Shown one piece after another: positions 61,543-64,000 of a stretch of 64,000 nt of DNA. Position 1 is the first letter of the stretch. Each line of letters begins with the position of its first letter. Position numbers and translations under genes: made by a program. The DNA is from Streptomyces sp. NBC_00708 (lineage in GTDB: Bacteria > Actinomycetota > Actinomycetes > Streptomycetales > Streptomycetaceae): assembly GCA_036226585.1 (NCBI GenBank), contig CP108997.1:6510001-6574000 (forward strand), read 5' to 3'. The notes beneath the pieces are model-generated. The model did not search any database and was not told the DNA's origin. It saw only the letters and a program-made list of their open reading frames with translations.

Positions 61543-62320
61543 CGACAACACCGCGGGGCGCGTCCCCACCGTGATCGCCGACGACGTGCACATCGTGTAC
61601 CGGGTCAACGGCGGCGGCGGTGGCAGGGGCAGCGCCACCGCGGCACTGAGCCGGATCCTGCGCCGCGACAAGCGCGAGGAGCGCGGGGTGCGCAAGGTGC
61701 ACGCCGTGCGCGGCGTCACCTTCACCGCCTACCGGGGCCAGGCGATCGGGCTCATCGGGACGAACGGCTCCGGCAAGTCGACCCTGCTGCGTGCCATCGC
61801 CGGTCTCCTGCCGACCGAGAGCGGCAGCGTCTACACGGACGGGCAGCCCTCGCTGCTCGGCGTCAACGCCGCGCTGATGAGCGACCTGACCGGCGAGCGC
61901 AACGTCGTGCTCGGCGGTCTCGCGATGGGGATGAGCCGCGAGGAGATCCGCGAGCGCTACGACGACATCGTCGACTTCTCGGGCATCAACGAGAAGGGCG
62001 ACTTCATCACGCTGCCGATGCGCACCTACTCGTCCGGCATGGCCGCCCGCCTCCGCTTCTCCATCGCGGCCGCCAAGAACCACGACGTCCTCATGATCGA
62101 CGAGGCGCTGGCGACCGGTGACCGCAAGTTCCAGATCCGCTCCGAGGCGCGGATCAGGGAGCTGCGCAAGGAGGCCGGGACGGTCTTCCTGGTGAGCCAC
62201 AGCAACAAGTCGATCAGGGACACCTGCGACCGGGTGCTCTGGCTGGAGAAGGGCGAGCTGCTCATGGACGGCCCGACCGAGGAGGTCCTGCGGGCCTACG
62301 AGCGGGAGACCGGCAAGTAG
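61535..62320 (+). CDS. ABC-2 type polysaccharide exporter, ATPase (Wzt/TagH-like)
   Basis: A protein of 261 aa. GLIGTNGSGKSTLLRAIAG (Walker A), MRTYSSGMAARLRFSIA (signature) and DVLMIDEALATGDRKFQ (Walker B) are typical of the Wzt/TagH branch. VHAVRGVTFTAYRGQAIG is also characteristic. It lacks the C-terminal carbohydrate-binding domain that some Wzt proteins have, so it resembles the teichoic-acid or galactan exporters. With the permease it would flip a lipid-linked glycan across the membrane. The operon ends at a strong hairpin. Confidence 0.92.
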   Translation: MADDNTAGRVPTVIADDVHIVYRVNGGGGGRGSATAALSRILRRDKREERGVRKVHAVRGVTFTAYRGQAIGLIGTNGSGKSTLLRAIAGLLPTESGSVYTDGQPSLLGVNAALMSDLTGERNVVLGGLAMGMSREEIRERYDDIVDFSGINEKGDFITLPMRTYSSGMAARLRFSIAAAKNHDVLMIDEALATGDRKFQIRSEARIRELRKEAGTVFLVSHSNKSIRDTCDRVLWLEKGELLMDGPTEEVLRAYERETGK

Positions 62321-62345
62321 GACGCACCCCGCGTCACGCACGGGC

Positions 62346-62375
62346 GGCCTCCGCCGGACCCTTCCGGCGGAGGCC
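62346..62375 (+). terminator. Hairpin terminator of the envelope operon
   Basis: GGCCTCCGCCGG pairs with CCGGCGGAGGCC (12 perfect bp, 6-base loop), 26 bp past the exporter ATPase stop. Confidence 0.8.
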
Positions 62376-62541
62376 GAGCCATGTCCGGACCCCGGACCGG
62401 AGTGCGGGCATCCGCGCCTCGTCGTACGGCGTCCGCCGCGATCTCCTACCGCCGGATGACGTGAACGCGGCCCCGTAGGGGGAAAGTTGACGCGGGCTAC
62501 GGGTCCGGGGCCGCACGGCCCGTACCCCGGCGTCCGGATGA

Positions 62542-62555
62542 ACGTTGTACAACGT
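62542..62555. promoter_or_regulatory. 14-bp perfect palindrome ahead of the hopanoid genes
   Basis: ACGTTGTACAACGT is fully self-complementary and lies in the 326-bp spacer (62376-62701) before hpnC, about 160 bp from its leader frame. It is AT-rich against its surroundings and suits a dimeric repressor. The rest of the spacer shows a TTGACG at 62486-62491 without a convincing -10 partner, and no other gene. Confidence 0.55.
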
Positions 62556-62702
62556 AAGCTGTACCGGTGCTGATTCGCCGCAAGTGGGGCGATACCGCCT
62601 GGGTGGACGGCCCGGAGCCGTCCTCGGCACTCGGGAGGGTGGGCGGCGTGTCCGGAATGGGATGTTTTGGGTCAGCAGTGTAGAACGGGAGATGTGACGG
62701 CT

Positions 62703-62765
62703 ATGACGGAAGATCTCCAGCTCCGAGGTGCTCACGCCGTCCCCGCGCAGGGCGGTCCGCAGTGA
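62703..62765 (+). CDS. 20-codon reading frame coupled to hpnC
   Basis: ATG to TGA encodes MTEDLQLRGAHAVPAQGGPQ. The stop overlaps the GTG of hpnC (GTGA), the same 4-base coupling used between hpnC and hpnD. GGGAG lies 13 bases upstream of the ATG; a GTG at 62694 in the same frame is closer to it. It resembles no known protein and may serve only to bring ribosomes to hpnC. Confidence 0.4.
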   Translation: MTEDLQLRGAHAVPAQGGPQ

Positions 62766-63682
62766 CCCGTACCCGGCAGGCGCGGCTCGATACCGCCGCA
62801 TCCGGAACCCTCGACAAGGCAGCGCACGAGAACTTTCCGGTCGCCCCCTTCTTCCTGCCGCGCGCCTGGCGCGACGACCTGATGGCCGTCTACGGCTTCG
62901 CCCGTCTCGTCGACGACATCGGCGACGGCGACCTCGCCCCCGGTGGCGCCGACGCCGTGCACCTCGGCCTCGACGCGGCGCAGGCGGACGACCGGCTCGC
63001 GATGCTCGACGCCCTGGAGCGCGACCTGCGCCGCGTCTTCGCCACCACCGGCGAGACCCCGCACCACCCGCTGCTGCGGGCGCTGCGCCCCACCGCCCGT
63101 GGCCGCGCGCTGACCCCCGAGCCCTTCCTCGGTCTCATCGAGGCCAACCGGCAGGACCAGAAGGTCCGCCGCTACGGCACGTACGAGGAACTCCTCGCCT
63201 ACTGCGAGCTGTCCGCGAACCCCGTCGGCCGCCTGGTACTCCAGCTCACCGGGACCGCGAGCCCCGAACGGCTGCGCCGCTCCGACGCCGTGTGCACCGC
63301 ACTGCAGATCGTCGAGCACCTCCAGGACGTCGCGGAGGACCTCGCCCGCGACCGGATCTACCTGCCGGCCGAGGACATGGCCCGGTTCCACGTCGGCGAG
63401 GCCGACCTCGCGGCTCCCACCGCGAACGCGTCGGTGCGCTCCCTGATCGCGTACGAAGCGGAACGCGCCCGGGATCTGCTGAATGAAGGCACCCCCCTGG
63501 TGGGTAGCGTCCACGGCAGGCTCAGGCTGCTTCTCGCCGGATTCGTGGGAGGAGGACGCGCCGCCCTCACCGCCGTCGCGGCCGCCGGATTCGACGTACT
63601 GCCCGGACCACCCGGACCCACCAAGCCCAGCCTGCTGCGCGAAGTGGGAGTTGTCTTGCGAAAAGCGCGTAGAGAGGGGTGA
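62762..63682 (+). CDS. hpnC: Hydroxysqualene synthase HpnC
   Basis: A protein of 306 aa from a GTG coupled to the short frame upstream. FPVAPFFLPRAWRDDLMAVYGFARLVDDIGD carries the first Asp-rich motif. NPVGRLVLQLTG and LQDVAEDLARDRIYLP carry the second. HpnC converts presqualene diphosphate, made by HpnD, to hydroxysqualene, which HpnE then reduces to squalene for hopanoid synthesis. The hpnD gene follows with a GTGA overlap. Confidence 0.93.
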   Translation: MTRTRQARLDTAASGTLDKAAHENFPVAPFFLPRAWRDDLMAVYGFARLVDDIGDGDLAPGGADAVHLGLDAAQADDRLAMLDALERDLRRVFATTGETPHHPLLRALRPTARGRALTPEPFLGLIEANRQDQKVRRYGTYEELLAYCELSANPVGRLVLQLTGTASPERLRRSDAVCTALQIVEHLQDVAEDLARDRIYLPAEDMARFHVGEADLAAPTANASVRSLIAYEAERARDLLNEGTPLVGSVHGRLRLLLAGFVGGGRAALTAVAAAGFDVLPGPPGPTKPSLLREVGVVLRKARREG

Positions 63683-64000
63683 GCCGGACCGTGGAGGGAC
63701 AGACGACGTACATGTCGGCACCGGTACAGGCCGCATACAGTTACTGCGAGGCGGTCACCGGACAGCAGGCGCGTAACTTCGCGTACGGCATCAGGCTGCT
63801 GCCGGCCGAGAAGCGGCAGGCCATGTCGGCCCTGTACGCCTTCTCCCGTCGTGTCGACGACATCGGTGACGGCGAACTGGAGCCGGAGACCAAGCGCGTC
63901 CGCCTGGAGAGCACCCGAACCCTGCTGGACCGCGTCCGCGCCGGCGCGGTCGACGAGGACGACACCGACCCGGTGGCCGTCGCGCTCGCCGATACCGCCC
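63679..64000 (+). CDS. hpnD: Presqualene diphosphate synthase HpnD, N-terminal part
   Basis: The gene starts at GTG 63679, which overlaps the hpnC stop; ATG 63712 is an alternative. It runs off the window after about 107 codons. YCEAVTGQQARNFAYGIRLLPAEKRQAMSALYAFSRRVDDIGD contains the first Asp-rich motif of the trans-isoprenyl diphosphate (squalene/phytoene) synthases. HpnD couples two farnesyl diphosphates to presqualene diphosphate. The rest of the hopanoid operon should continue beyond the window. Confidence 0.93.
   Translation, partial: MSRTVEGQTTYMSAPVQAAYSYCEAVTGQQARNFAYGIRLLPAEKRQAMSALYAFSRRVDDIGDGELEPETKRVRLESTRTLLDRVRAGAVDEDDTDPVAVALADTA

Noticed and set aside
1-64000. tRNA, rRNA, insertion sequences, prophage or CRISPR arrays
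   Set aside because: I looked for cloverleaf-like ends, transposase motifs, integrase genes and regular spaced repeats and saw none. Weak or decayed copies could be missed by eye.

Overview
The window is GC-rich actinobacterial chromosome. The genus looks like Streptomyces: it carries an SsgA-like sporulation protein, a WhiB-like protein, a two-domain laccase, a GH46 chitosanase, hopanoid genes, many GTG/TTG starts and a typical Streptomyces intergenic repeat. Gene order around the laccase, the SsgA-like gene, tex, idi, the CDF transporter and hpnC/hpnD matches what I remember of the SCO67xx region of S. coelicolor. That match is from memory and was not checked. I see no rRNA, tRNA, insertion sequence, prophage or CRISPR array.

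Layout. 1-4.5 kb: the end of an Mce operon (last Mce protein, then two tandemly repeated pairs of Mce-associated proteins) and a secreted lytic transglycosylase. 4.5-7.7 kb: a divergent ATP-dependent DNA ligase and LigD-type polymerase, plus a membrane protein. 7.9-13.1 kb: laccase, SNF2 helicase, a WhiB-like protein and a GMC oxidoreductase. 13.2-22.3 kb: an anchored chitosanase, a 1120-aa helical-repeat protein, an acyl-ACP desaturase with a repeated operator, an ABC-F ATPase behind an attenuator-like leader, an SsgA-like protein, a YciI protein and endonuclease V. 22.3-30.3 kb: an NADP-binding reductase and a four-gene fatty-acid beta-oxidation operon (CoA transferase, acyl-CoA dehydrogenase, thiolase, multifunctional hydratase/dehydrogenase), facing a MerR regulator.

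30.3-33.4 kb is a patch of broken genes: a truncated macro domain, a TrmB/LuxR-type regulator with a deletion and a small in-place inversion, a protease propeptide without a protease, and an orphan beta-propeller-like piece. An intact GNAT gene lies among them. 33.4-45.2 kb: a TetR gene, two divergent DUF2236/MpaB-like genes, a LacI regulator, an M14 carboxypeptidase, a BCCT osmolyte transporter, a D-amino-acid oxidase, a second ABC-F ATPase, and a GntR regulator with a 38-bp palindrome ahead of an amidohydrolase. 45.2-54.9 kb: tex, an SCO6745-family protein, two DJ-1/PfpI proteins, a crotonase, an HdeD-like protein, an anti-sigma-type ATPase, isopentenyl-diphosphate isomerase, a GNAT protein and a zinc-exporter-like CDF protein with a Zur-box-like site.

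55.2-62.3 kb is a compact, overlapping operon: two CDP-alcohol phosphatidyltransferases, a sugar/polyol nucleotidyltransferase, an iron-type polyol dehydrogenase and a family 2 glycosyltransferase, followed by a polysaccharide-type ABC exporter pair. Together they look like a pathway for making and exporting a phosphate-containing envelope glycolipid or polymer. It sits directly before the hopanoid genes hpnC and hpnD; hpnD runs off the end of the window. The strongest candidates for undescribed biology are this operon and the ABC-F leader. The strongest evolutionary observation is the inverted regulator pseudogene.
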